A DNA stretch of 64,000 nt from Thermococcus sp. 21S7. Lineage in GTDB: Archaea > Methanobacteriota_B > Thermococci > Thermococcales > Thermococcaceae. Location: positions 496,001-560,000 of the forward strand of contig NZ_SNUT01000001.1 of NCBI RefSeq assembly GCF_012027615.1, read 5' to 3'. Below the pieces are notes generated by a model, which saw nothing but the letters and a program-made list of their open reading frames with translations, was not told where the DNA came from and did no database searches. Every line of letters starts with the position of its first letter. Within the stretch, counting starts at the first letter, position 1. Shown here piece after piece: positions 9,035 to 17,229 of the stretch. Both the position numbers and the translations under genes were made by a program.

Positions 9035-10324
9035 CTACACAAGTTTGACCTCGGCAACGACGCGCGGGGAGATGAAGGAACCCCTGCGGAGTGTCTTTTT
9101 TCCAACGGATGAAATAGACCTGAGGAGCCGGAAGGCGTTTCCAACGAGCATGTTGTCCCTGAACGGAACCACCTCACCACCCTTAACGGCGTAGCCCAGT
9201 TCAACGGTCAGCGAGAAGTCTCCGCTCACGGGGTTGGCGGTGTGCTCACCGAAGACCTTCCTCACGACGATGCCCTCGAAGTCCCCAAGGTTCTCGTCTC
9301 CGGGAACAACCATCACGTTGCTCGTCCCTATGTGCGGGGTCGTTCTGAAGTCCCGGACAGCGTTCCCGGTGCTCCTTAACTTCAGGAAGCGGGCGTAGGT
9401 TTCATCGAGGAGGAAGGAGCGTATGACGCCATCTTCAACTAGAAGGGTTCTCTCCCCTGGGCTGCCCTCTCCGTCGAAGGGGAAGCTACCAACGCCGCCC
9501 GGAACCGTTGCATCGTCGATGAGCGTGAACCCCTCGGGGGCGACATCCTCGCCGAGCCTTGAAAAGCGGCTCCTGCCGTGATAGACACCGTCCCCAAAGA
9601 GGTTTTCGAGGAATATCCCCAGAACGGCGCGGAAGGCCTCGGGTTCAAGGAGAACCTCACCGGAGTGGGGTTTCATCTTCCGGGCGCGATAGCTGAGCCT
9701 GGCCTCCTCTATGGCTGAGAGGAGGGCGTTCTCAAGCTCTTCAAAGGGCTGGAGGGAGCGATAGGTCTGGTAATACGAGCCCGAACCCGTTTTTCCATCC
9801 TTTTTCACGGCGTAGGCCGAGACGCTCATTCCCGTACCCCTGGCCTCAAGCCGAACCCCGTTGGAGTTCGCCACTCCATAGGTGGTGACGGCAAGGGCCA
9901 TCGATCCCGAGAGCGTAAGGGAATCGTCCTTCAGCTCGCGCATCCTGGCGGCGAATTCCCCCGCTAGGGAGTGGGCCTCCTCGAAGGGTATCTCGTCTAT
10001 CCTCCCATCGTAGAGTCCCTCAACACGGGGCACTTTCGCCGGGGAGGGGAAGCCAACGAAGGGTACCTCGCTAACCCTCGCCAGCTTTATCGTCCGCTTT
10101 ACAAACTCCTCAAGCGTTTTTCTGTCGTGGTTCAGGCCGGTTACATAGGAAAAGCCGAGTCGGCCCTTATAGCCGATGCGCAGACCGATGCCGGAGTGGA
10201 ACTTCCTCTGGGAGCGTTCTAGTCTCTCACGTTCTATCCTGAAGGAGCCTCCCCGACCGGTCTCCCAGTAAATCTCCCACTCAACGTTCTCGCGTTCGAG
10301 TATGCCGATGAGTTCCTCTATCAC
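9035..10324 (-). CDS. tldE: TldE/PmbA-type subunit of the TldD-TldE protease
   Basis: This 429-residue member of the TldD/PmbA (peptidase U62) family lacks the HExxxH motif carried by its neighbour. This is the usual division of labour: TldE is the non-catalytic partner that shapes the active site. The C-terminal half carries the family pattern (LLVEDGVIRSFLLDETYARF ... HIGTSNVMVVPGDENL). In bacteria the heterodimer degrades short unfolded peptides and matures microcins; in archaea it is thought to be a peptidase. The start overlaps the tldD stop by four bases, which supports one operon and a one-to-one complex. Confidence 0.88.
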   Translation of the reverse strand: MIEELIGILERENVEWEIYWETGRGGSFRIERERLERSQRKFHSGIGLRIGYKGRLGFSYVTGLNHDRKTLEEFVKRTIKLARVSEVPFVGFPSPAKVPRVEGLYDGRIDEIPFEEAHSLAGEFAARMRELKDDSLTLSGSMALAVTTYGVANSNGVRLEARGTGMSVSAYAVKKDGKTGSGSYYQTYRSLQPFEELENALLSAIEEARLSYRARKMKPHSGEVLLEPEAFRAVLGIFLENLFGDGVYHGRSRFSRLGEDVAPEGFTLIDDATVPGGVGSFPFDGEGSPGERTLLVEDGVIRSFLLDETYARFLKLRSTGNAVRDFRTTPHIGTSNVMVVPGDENLGDFEGIVVRKVFGEHTANPVSGDFSLTVELGYAVKGGEVVPFRDNMLVGNAFRLLRSISSVGKKTLRRGSFISPRVVAEVKLV

Positions 10325-11682
10325 CTCAATCCCCCCACGAGCGCCCTCGTGAGCACGTGAGGCCCGCCGTCATCGACCGGCACCCACTGCCCCTTTCCGC
10401 AGTAGCCGGGGAACTCGATCCTTAGGTCGTCCCCTATGGCGTGGATGTTCCGCAGGACGTCGAGGATTCTGCCAGAGAGAGCTACGTCTCTGACCTGCGC
10501 CGTGATTTCACCGTTCTCGATGATGTAGCCCTCCTTGGCGCCGAAGGTAAAGGTTCCGTTGGCGGTGTCAACCTCGCCCCCCTTGTCCCCAATCATGTAG
10601 AGGCCGTTCCTGACCTCCTCGACCATCTCCTCGAAGGACCAGTCGCGGGGCTCGACGTAGGTGTTGCTCATCCTCACGAGGGGCTGGTAGTTGTAGCCCT
10701 GGGCACGGCCGTGGCCGTTGGGCTCAAGGCCGAGCAGGGCGCTCGTCTCGCGGTCGTTGAGGTAGCTCAGGAGAACGCCGTTCTTTATTATCTCAACCCT
10801 TTTGCCTTCCATTCCCTCGTCGTCGTAAACGTACGAGCCGAACTTGCCGGGCAGGGTCGGGTCGTCAACGACGGTGAGCTCCTCCACCGCTATCCTCTCT
10901 CCGAGCCTCCCGGCGAGTATGCTGTCGCCGTTCTTAACCGAATCGGCCTCGACGGCATGACCGAGGGCCTCGTGGATGAAGACGCCGGTGAGTTCGGGAT
11001 CCATTATCACCGGAAACTCCCCTGAAGGGGGTGACTGGGCGTGGAGAAGCGAAACCGCCTTTTCCTTTACGAAGTCGGTCCAGTGGCTCAGGTCTATTCC
11101 CTCGACCAGCTCCCAGCCCGCGGTGCCGCCGAAGCTCTTCCAGTAGCTCTGCATCTCGCCGTTCTCCCTGGCGGTAACAGAGAAGCTCAGCCTCAGCCTC
11201 GGGACGACCGTCTCAATCTCGCTCCCGAGGGAGTTGAAGTAGAACCCCTCCTTGAGGCCGTCACCGTAGTGGACGCTCCGGTTGGAGGCCCTCTCGTCCC
11301 TGAGGAGGGAATCGATCTCCTTCACGAGGGCGAGCTTATCCTCGACGTCCACATCGAGAAAGCTCCTCTTCGGCCTTATTTCAGCCCTATCCCGGATGGG
11401 GTCCCCGAGGTGAATCTTCGAATCGCCCTTCGAGAGCCTCGCTATCTTCATGGCGGTCTCTATGGCCTTCTCTGCACGGCCCATGTCGTTGGCGCTTGAG
11501 AAACCCCACGCACCGTTGAAGGCCCTGACCCCGATGCCAATCTCCGTGTTCATGGCCAGCTCCTCAAGCTGACCGTTCTGCATCGTGAGGTGGGAAGCCG
11601 TGACGCGGGTTACACGTATTTCATAATAGGATATACCGTAACGCTCCGCAAGCTCCTCGGCCCTCCGTATCAGTGTCTCCAT
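10321..11682 (-). CDS. tldD: TldD metalloprotease subunit
   Basis: This 453-residue peptidase U62 family protein carries the zinc motif HEALGH in GVFIHEALGHAVEADSV (HExxxH). TldD forms a heterodimer with TldE, encoded directly downstream, and hydrolyses short peptides. I chose ATG at 11682 (METLIRRAEELAERYG) because GGTGGG lies just upstream; the open frame continues to 11745 but those residues do not look like family sequence. The TATA-like region around 11710-11722 lies between this gene and the divergent regulator at 11765. Confidence 0.88.
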   Translation of the reverse strand: METLIRRAEELAERYGISYYEIRVTRVTASHLTMQNGQLEELAMNTEIGIGVRAFNGAWGFSSANDMGRAEKAIETAMKIARLSKGDSKIHLGDPIRDRAEIRPKRSFLDVDVEDKLALVKEIDSLLRDERASNRSVHYGDGLKEGFYFNSLGSEIETVVPRLRLSFSVTARENGEMQSYWKSFGGTAGWELVEGIDLSHWTDFVKEKAVSLLHAQSPPSGEFPVIMDPELTGVFIHEALGHAVEADSVKNGDSILAGRLGERIAVEELTVVDDPTLPGKFGSYVYDDEGMEGKRVEIIKNGVLLSYLNDRETSALLGLEPNGHGRAQGYNYQPLVRMSNTYVEPRDWSFEEMVEEVRNGLYMIGDKGGEVDTANGTFTFGAKEGYIIENGEITAQVRDVALSGRILDVLRNIHAIGDDLRIEFPGYCGKGQWVPVDDGGPHVLTRALVGGLR

Positions 11683-11764
11683 CGTCCCACCGGTGGACAT
11701 AAAAGGGGTAGCGTTTATATGGCTTCCCATAGATGGATGAACCACAAGGGTTTAAGTGTTGGGT

Positions 11765-12274
11765 ATGGAGAGGCGTAGTGAGATACTCCACCACATCCAG
11801 GGCAAACCGGGGATAACCTTCCGGGAGCTGGCGAGGGAGCTTGGAATAGGGATAGGGGACCTCCAGTACCACCTCTACCGACTGGAGAAAGAGGGGAAGG
11901 TGTTTTCACGGAAAATCGGAAAGAGGCGCTACATCTTCCCGGCGGGCTTCGAGAGGGACTGCCAGAGGCTGCTGATAGCCATCTCCACCGAGACCCGAAG
12001 GAGAATTCTCCTGCTCCTCATGGAGGGTCCCCTCACCCAGAGCGAGATAGCCAAGAGGCTCGGCCTCAGCCAGCCCACCGTGAGCTATCACATGGGGGAG
12101 CTCGTGAAGCTCGGCATCGTGGATGCCCAAAAAGAGGGGAAGAGCGTGACGTACACACTTTCCTACGACCCGGCGATAATAGCGCGCGTCATAAAGGAGT
12201 ACCGACCCAGTCTCTGGGAAAAGCTGGCCGACAATCTGATAGACCTGCTCACCAGCGTGGGTGATGAGGAATGA
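11765..12274 (+). CDS. Transcriptional regulator with two winged-helix domains
   Basis: The product is 169 residues and contains two helix-turn-helix units. The N-terminal one spans about 1-55 (ILHHIQGKPGITFRELAREL, then a wing ending KRRYIFP). An ArsR-like one spans about 75-135 (TRRRILLLLMEGPLTQSEIA, then KRLGLSQPTVSYHMGEL). No ligand domain is obvious. ATG 11765 is chosen; GTG 11756 is an alternative. The gene overlaps the following small membrane protein by three bases, so the two are probably translated together. The target genes are unknown; autoregulation of the tldD divergent region is possible. Confidence 0.8.
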   Translation: MERRSEILHHIQGKPGITFRELARELGIGIGDLQYHLYRLEKEGKVFSRKIGKRRYIFPAGFERDCQRLLIAISTETRRRILLLLMEGPLTQSEIAKRLGLSQPTVSYHMGELVKLGIVDAQKEGKSVTYTLSYDPAIIARVIKEYRPSLWEKLADNLIDLLTSVGDEE

Positions 12275-12525
12275 TGGAAACCGTACTGGCGGTCATAGCC
12301 CTGATACTGTCGCTGGCCCTTGCGGGGATTTCATTGATCGCCTACAGAAAGAGCCATCTGAGGGCGGCGCTCTATCTGATAGCCGCCTTCCTCCTGCTGG
12401 CCATGAAGAAGGTCATAGAAACCCTGCACCTGGCGGAATGGATAGAGAGGGACGTGAGCATAGCCGTGGGGGCCCTTGAGGTCATGGTACTGGTGCTCTT
12501 CGTGGTCGCCCTATGGAAGCGCTAA
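12271..12525 (+). CDS. Small membrane protein paired with the regulator
   Basis: The product is 84 residues with about three hydrophobic helices (residues 4-25, 30-47 and 62-81) separated by short charged loops. The start ATG overlaps the regulator stop, with GGTGATGAGGA just upstream. I do not recognise a family. The pairing of a two-domain winged-helix regulator with a small membrane protein suggests a membrane-linked sensing arrangement, but this is inference from gene order alone. It converges on the UspA gene with a four-base overlap. Confidence 0.65.
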   Translation: MMETVLAVIALILSLALAGISLIAYRKSHLRAALYLIAAFLLLAMKKVIETLHLAEWIERDVSIAVGALEVMVLVLFVVALWKR

Positions 12526-12971
12526 CGAATCACCATAACGGGCGGCTCTATTGAACCCACGACCTCCTCAAGGAGGCTCCCTATCCTCGTTTTTCCACTT
12601 CTTCCGTAGGCACCCATGACGACTAGGCTGTACCTTCCGGAGTTGGCCTCCTCAAGGATGGTGTCCTTCGCGGAGCCCTCAACGATCCTTATCGAGCAGT
12701 TGACTCCCTCATGCTGACAGAGCTCAAGAAGGTTGGTCATTATGTCGCGTATGCTCTTCTTCATCTCCCGCCATATCTCCTCCTCGAACTTCTGGACGTT
12801 CGTAAGGTCTTGACTGAGCATGCCCATGTTGAAGGCCAGGGCCTTCGCCTCCCTCCTATCAAGGACGGAGAACAGAATGAGCTTGCCTCCCCTCCTTTTG
12901 GCGATGGCTATCGCGTGAAGGGCAGCCTTCTGACTCCATTTAGAGCCGTCAACGAGCACGAGTATCCTCAT
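12522..12971 (-). CDS. Universal stress protein (UspA family), single domain
   Basis: The 149-residue product begins MRILVLVDGSKWSQKAALHA and ends with the ATP-binding type signature MGAYGRSGKTRIGSLLEEVV. Such proteins bind ATP or other nucleotides and act in stress or transport regulation. It lies three bases after the permease gene on the same strand, and another UspA-like gene lies just upstream of the permease. The two probably regulate or sense the transporter. Confidence 0.88.
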   Translation of the reverse strand: MRILVLVDGSKWSQKAALHAIAIAKRRGGKLILFSVLDRREAKALAFNMGMLSQDLTNVQKFEEEIWREMKKSIRDIMTNLLELCQHEGVNCSIRIVEGSAKDTILEEANSGRYSLVVMGAYGRSGKTRIGSLLEEVVGSIEPPVMVIR

Positions 12972-12974
12972 GAC

Positions 12975-14261
12975 TCACACCCCTACGTACCTTATCCATA
13001 TCAGCAACATACCCACTCCCACCGTGCTCAGCATTATCACGAGACCCACCTTAAGGAAGTCCATGAAGGTTATGTTGAGCCTCTCCCTTGCGGCTATACC
13101 GAGAACGACGATGTTGGCGCTCGCCCCTATGGCGGTTCCGTTTCCACCGAGGCACGCGCCGAGCGAGAGTGCCCACCACAGGGGATAGACGTTCATCGAA
13201 GTGCTCATGGATTTTATCAGAGGTATCATCGCCGCCGTCAGGGGGATGTTGTCAACTATGGCGGAGGCCACGGCTGAAAACCATGTAATCATCACTATGG
13301 CCTCGGAGGTCGTGTGGACGTAGCTGAGCAGCCAGTTGGCGACGTCGTCTATCACCCCCGTCTCAACGAGGGAGCCAACGACTATGAAAAGCCCCATAAA
13401 GAAGAATATCGCCGTCCACTCTATCTTCTCCAGAACCTCCGTCGGCTCCATCCTGCTCCAGAGGAGGAGGAACGACGCACCGCTGAGGGCCACGACCGCG
13501 GGGGGAATTCCAAGCTTGTCGTGGACGAAGAACAGCAGCACGACCGCAAGGATAACGATCACGGACTTCCTAAAGAGAGACCAGTCCCTTATGGCCTCGT
13601 CCTCTCTCAGCATCTGAATGGTGGACTGAATCCTCTCCATCTTGGTTGGGGTTATTTTCATGGCATCCCTGTAGACGAGGTATATTATGCCGAGGGTCAG
13701 GAGAAGGTCAACCGCCGCTATGGGCCCCATGTTCAGTAGGAACTCGGTGAAGCTCAGTCCCGCGGCCGAGCCTATCATTATGTTGGGCGGGTCGCCGATG
13801 AGCGTTGCGGTTCCGCCGATGTTGGATGCGAATATCTCCGCCAGAAGGTAGGGAATCGGATTAACGTCCATCAGCCGGGTTATGTATATCAGCATCGGCG
13901 TCAGCAGGAGAACGGTCGTAACGTTATCCAGAACGGAGCTAACCAGCGCCGTCACGACGGAGAACAATATGAGGACCTTCATTGGACTCCCTTTGGCAAA
14001 CTTCGCGGTCTTTATCGCTATGAACTCGAAGAGGCCGCTTTCCTTGGCGGTGTTGACGATCATCATCATACCTATCAGGAGGAACAATGTCCCGAGGTCA
14101 AGGTACTCGGGCATCTTTTCCCAGGGAACCACTCCAACGAACAGGACTATGGAAGCGCCAAAGAGGGCGGCAACAGTCCTGTGAACCCTTTCGCTGATTA
14201 TCAGAGCGTAGATAAAGATGAACACTGTAACCGCGATTGCCACTTGCTCGTTCAGCATCAT
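12975..14261 (-). CDS. ArsB/NhaD/SLC13-superfamily permease
   Basis: The product is 428 residues with about 11-12 membrane helices. The repeated ion-transporter signatures (SSVLDNVTTVLLLTPML, NIGGTATLIGDPPNIMIGSA and, in the second half, VDNIPLTAAMIPLI) are typical of the ion transporter superfamily that includes ArsB arsenite permeases, NhaD sodium/proton antiporters and SLC13-type anion carriers. The substrate cannot be chosen from sequence. The start has GGGGG seven bases upstream. It is sandwiched between two universal stress proteins, an arrangement known for transporters whose activity is regulated by UspA domains. Confidence 0.82.
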   Translation of the reverse strand: MMLNEQVAIAVTVFIFIYALIISERVHRTVAALFGASIVLFVGVVPWEKMPEYLDLGTLFLLIGMMMIVNTAKESGLFEFIAIKTAKFAKGSPMKVLILFSVVTALVSSVLDNVTTVLLLTPMLIYITRLMDVNPIPYLLAEIFASNIGGTATLIGDPPNIMIGSAAGLSFTEFLLNMGPIAAVDLLLTLGIIYLVYRDAMKITPTKMERIQSTIQMLREDEAIRDWSLFRKSVIVILAVVLLFFVHDKLGIPPAVVALSGASFLLLWSRMEPTEVLEKIEWTAIFFFMGLFIVVGSLVETGVIDDVANWLLSYVHTTSEAIVMITWFSAVASAIVDNIPLTAAMIPLIKSMSTSMNVYPLWWALSLGACLGGNGTAIGASANIVVLGIAARERLNITFMDFLKVGLVIMLSTVGVGMLLIWIRYVGV

Positions 14262-14270
14262 TTGAACCCC

Positions 14271-14816
14271 CTAATACACTATGGTTGGCTTATCCACGTG
14301 CTGGACTATCTTAAGGACCACGGGGCTGATGGGGGATATCTTCGTTATCTCGGAACCGTAGCCCCTGGATATGACCAGGAGGTCAAACTCGCCGGCCAGT
14401 TTTATGACCTCATCACTCTTGCTTCCGAAGAGGTGTCTACCCTTTGCCCTGAGGCCAATATCCCTCAGCCCGGAGACTATCTCAAAGAGGGCTCTTTCAC
14501 CAAGTTCGGTTTCGGCCATCTTGAGCTTCTCGGCCTCAAGTTTTCCGAGGGTCTGCTCTATCATCCTGAACGCCATTCTATCGGTTATGTAAACAACCGT
14601 AACCGACGCCCCAGTGTAGGCTTCAAGGGTTTCGTAAAGCTCCTTCGGAATCTCGTGGGCAAACCTGTCAACGGGTACAAGGATGGACGATATCTCAGGG
14701 AGGACAAACTCCTCAGGAAGGAGAAGGAATTCTTTGTAGCGCTTCGCTATCTCCTCGTACCTGCCACCCGCGATGTTCCTGAACTTCCTAGCGATGAGCT
14801 TATTGAAGATGTCCAT
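14271..14816 (-). CDS. UspA-like protein upstream of the permease
   Basis: The product is about 181 residues and contains a UspA-like alpha/beta fold (SSILVPVDRFAHEIPKELYE, VTVVYITDRMAFRM, later FDLLVISRGYGSEI). It is a diverged member without a clean ATP-binding signature. ATG 14816 is preceded by AGGGG at good spacing, and AAGCTTAAATC near 14850 can serve as TATA box, so the longer open frame to 15023 is not used. It is probably the first gene of a three-gene unit with the permease and the second UspA gene. Confidence 0.72.
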   Translation of the reverse strand: MDIFNKLIARKFRNIAGGRYEEIAKRYKEFLLLPEEFVLPEISSILVPVDRFAHEIPKELYETLEAYTGASVTVVYITDRMAFRMIEQTLGKLEAEKLKMAETELGERALFEIVSGLRDIGLRAKGRHLFGSKSDEVIKLAGEFDLLVISRGYGSEITKISPISPVVLKIVQHVDKPTIVY

Positions 14817-14933
14817 TGCCATCCCCTGAATAGAAAGATGAGGAGATGATTTAAGCTTTTTGTCGCCCGGTTTTAGAGGGTTGAACCACAAACGCTTTAT
14901 TAAGGCGCGGTGAGCTAAAAACGGGGTGAGAAA

Positions 14934-16862
14934 ATGAAAAGGGCGCTTGTACCACTGCTGATAATCATGCTTCTGCTCCCGTTTGCATCCTTTGCCGCCG
15001 CTGAATGCCCCGGCGAAGGCCACACGGTAGTGCTGAAGGCACCGGCAGTCTCAAAGACAGCCAGCGGAGAGCTGATAGGCGTTGCCACGGATTTCGTCAT
15101 CACAGTCGCACCGGGAACCGGTCACGTTTACGTCGAGACGTGGCCCCTCGCGGAGGTAGACATGCAGGCGAGTGCCAGATTAGCCGCCCAAATAGCGGGT
15201 AAGGTTCTCGGCGTGGATATGAGCAAGTACGATGTTTTTATCCATATCAAGGCAGATTCCCCGATAATAGGCGGTCCCTCCGCGGGAGGAACCATGACCG
15301 TCGGCATCATCGCGGCCCTTGAGGGATGGAACGTCAACCCCAAAGTTATGATGACCGGAATGATAAACCCGGACGGCACCATAGGGCCAGTTGGTGGAAT
15401 CCTGGAGAAGGCCTCGGCGGCCCACGACGTCGGGGCGCAGCTCTTTCTGATTCCCCAGGGACAGCGCATCCAGTACGTCCAGGAGACCCAGAAAAAGGAA
15501 ATCGGCGGCATAGTCGAGATAAACACCCGGACGAAGAAGGTCGACGTCGTTGACTACGCCAAGGAGCGCTGGGGACTGACGGTCATCGAAATCAAAGACA
15601 TCTACGATGCCGTCTACTACTTCACCGGCCACAAGATACCCCGGCCAGAGGCGCCCGCGTACATAAAGATAGACACCTCATTCCTCAAGGACGATGCGCT
15701 CAGGGACTACGACAACACAACGGCCTACTACAAAGCCACCCTTGAGAAGCTCAAGAGGAGCGATGTCAACTACGCCACCTACACGACCCTCATGGAGGCC
15801 CTCAACGAGGCCCACGCGGTGCTCAACCAGTCAAAGCAGAGCCTCGACAACGGGAGGTACTACACGACGATGAGCAAGGACTTCCAGGCGAGGATAATAA
15901 TAAGGCACGTGGACTGGTACCTGAGCGTGAAGTCGGGGGAGGACGTCCAGAGAATCCTGAGAACAACGGGCTCGGAGATAAACGCCTCGGAGAAGAGGGT
16001 ATCCAACCTCAAGATAAGGGGCACGACGATGCTCCAGGCCGTCGCGGCCGCCGAGGAGAGAGTGGAGGAGGCCAAGGGGCTGCTGGACGACGCCTGGAAG
16101 TACTACTACAACGGTGACTACTGGGACGCCGTTGGCGATGCCGCATACGCCTATGAGAGGGCAAAGACAGCGGTCTTCTGGGCGAGCCTCGGTGAAAGGT
16201 TCGCGACCGGCGATGTGATAGGCAGGGACGTGATTAAGGCAACCGCCCGGGACTACATAGACGAGTCCAACCTCATAGTAACGTACATAGAGTCGATGTA
16301 CGGGAACGTTGGGGGCGACCTCAGCGGGAGTATCCAGCAGGCGGAGCAGTACTACGAAGACGGCAAGTACTCGGCGGCGCTCTTCACGGCAATGGAGGCG
16401 CGCGTGAGGGCACAGGTCTTCCTAGACACACTGGGAATAGACAACGGGACGGTTCTCAAGGACAAACTGGCAGGAATGAAGAAGGGCGCCAGGGTGGCAA
16501 TTGCAGTGGCCCAGAGCCAGGGCATAACCCCCGTGCTGGCAATAGCATACTACGAATTTGCGGAGAGCTACGAGGGGAGCGCCGAGGAGAACGGGAGCAT
16601 GCAGGACCTTCAGACTGCCATGATATTCTACCAGTACGCCAGGGAAACCGCCAACCTGTTCCTCAGCAAACCAGCCCAATCCGTAACGGCGGCCAACACA
16701 ACGGCAACGAATGTCCCCCAAATAGTCATCCCCACGTCATCACCCGGCGAGACCTCTACGAGCACCCCCGATGATTCCTCGAAGAGGATCCCCGAGACGG
16801 CGATAATCCTGATAGCCGTCGGCGCGTTTCTCATTGGTGCGGCAGTGGGCAAGAAGCTGTGA
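14934..16862 (+). CDS. Secreted/membrane-anchored Lon-type (S16) serine protease
   Basis: This 642-residue protein has a signal segment at 1-22 and a Lon-like proteolytic domain at about 25-230. The catalytic dyad is visible as Ser116 (in IIGGPSAGGTMTVG) and Lys159 (in GPVGGILEKASAAHD). A long helical region with Tyr-rich repeats (about 240-600) follows, then a Thr/Ser linker and a C-terminal membrane helix (about 620-637). There is no AAA+ domain, so it is not an ATP-dependent Lon; it belongs to the archaeal stand-alone S16 proteases facing outside the cell. Start ATG has GGGGTGAG upstream. Substrates are unknown; surface or misfolded exported proteins are plausible. Confidence 0.85.
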   Translation: MKRALVPLLIIMLLLPFASFAAAECPGEGHTVVLKAPAVSKTASGELIGVATDFVITVAPGTGHVYVETWPLAEVDMQASARLAAQIAGKVLGVDMSKYDVFIHIKADSPIIGGPSAGGTMTVGIIAALEGWNVNPKVMMTGMINPDGTIGPVGGILEKASAAHDVGAQLFLIPQGQRIQYVQETQKKEIGGIVEINTRTKKVDVVDYAKERWGLTVIEIKDIYDAVYYFTGHKIPRPEAPAYIKIDTSFLKDDALRDYDNTTAYYKATLEKLKRSDVNYATYTTLMEALNEAHAVLNQSKQSLDNGRYYTTMSKDFQARIIIRHVDWYLSVKSGEDVQRILRTTGSEINASEKRVSNLKIRGTTMLQAVAAAEERVEEAKGLLDDAWKYYYNGDYWDAVGDAAYAYERAKTAVFWASLGERFATGDVIGRDVIKATARDYIDESNLIVTYIESMYGNVGGDLSGSIQQAEQYYEDGKYSAALFTAMEARVRAQVFLDTLGIDNGTVLKDKLAGMKKGARVAIAVAQSQGITPVLAIAYYEFAESYEGSAEENGSMQDLQTAMIFYQYARETANLFLSKPAQSVTAANTTATNVPQIVIPTSSPGETSTSTPDDSSKRIPETAIILIAVGAFLIGAAVGKKL

Positions 16863-16927
16863 ACCTTTCCTTTTCCATCTTCGTCCGTCTTCAGGAGCGC
16901 CAGCCCTCACACAGGTGGTGTTTGCCG

Positions 16928-16981
16928 CCGATGATGAAAACTCCCTGCCCCGACAGGTGAGGAGAACCGGCTCCCTGAGGC
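16928..16981 (+). ncRNA. Box C/D guide sRNA (candidate 1)
   Basis: All four boxes are in order. Box C is ATGATGA at 16931-16937, box D' CCGA at 16950-16953, box C' GTGAGGA at 16957-16963 and box D CTGA at 16975-16978. They are flanked by GCCG and GGC that can pair as a terminal stem. The D'-C' spacer is 3 nt, the standard size in archaea. Guide 1 (AAACTCCCTGCC) would direct methylation of G in GGCAGGGAGTTT. Guide 2 (GAACCGGCTCC) would direct methylation of C in GGAGCCGGTTC. In both cases the modified base pairs with the fifth base before box D or D'. The target RNAs were not identified. No clear TATA box lies 25 bases upstream. Confidence 0.8.
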
Positions 16982-17012
16982 TACGCCAAACTTTTGGTGT
17001 TAAGAAACGCTG

Positions 17013-17090
17013 TGGTGGACCGGGCGGGATTTGAACCCGCGGCCTCCGCCTTGCGAGGGCGGCGCTCATACCAGGCTGAGCTACCGGCCC
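17013..17090 (-). tRNA. tRNA-Ala (anticodon CGC)
   Basis: The cloverleaf folds fully. The acceptor stem is GGGCCGG/CCGGTCC with the G3-U70 pair that is the alanine identity element. The anticodon stem CCGCC/GGCGG encloses the loop CTCGCAA (anticodon CGC), and the T arm is GCGGG-TTCAAAT-CCCGC. The discriminator is A and the CCA end is encoded at 17013-17015. There is no intron. A TATA box CTTTTTAAAGG on the minus strand at 17118-17128 lies about 30 bases upstream. Confidence 0.97.
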
Positions 17091-17117
17091 ACATCCCGTT
17101 ATATGGGAACCGCCTCG

Positions 17118-17128
17118 CCTTTAAAAAG
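17118..17128 (-). promoter_or_regulatory. TATA box of tRNA-Ala
   Basis: CTTTTTAAAGG on the minus strand, centred about 33 bases before the mature tRNA 5' end, predicts a short leader of about 8 bases that RNase P would remove. Confidence 0.55.
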
Positions 17129-17229
17129 TTTTGGTATGCTCCCGGGGATTGATAACCATTTCTGAGTTTAATTTCCACTGGAAAGGAAGGACTTTTAACT
17201 TCAACGTGCCAATAAACTCCGGTGGTCTG

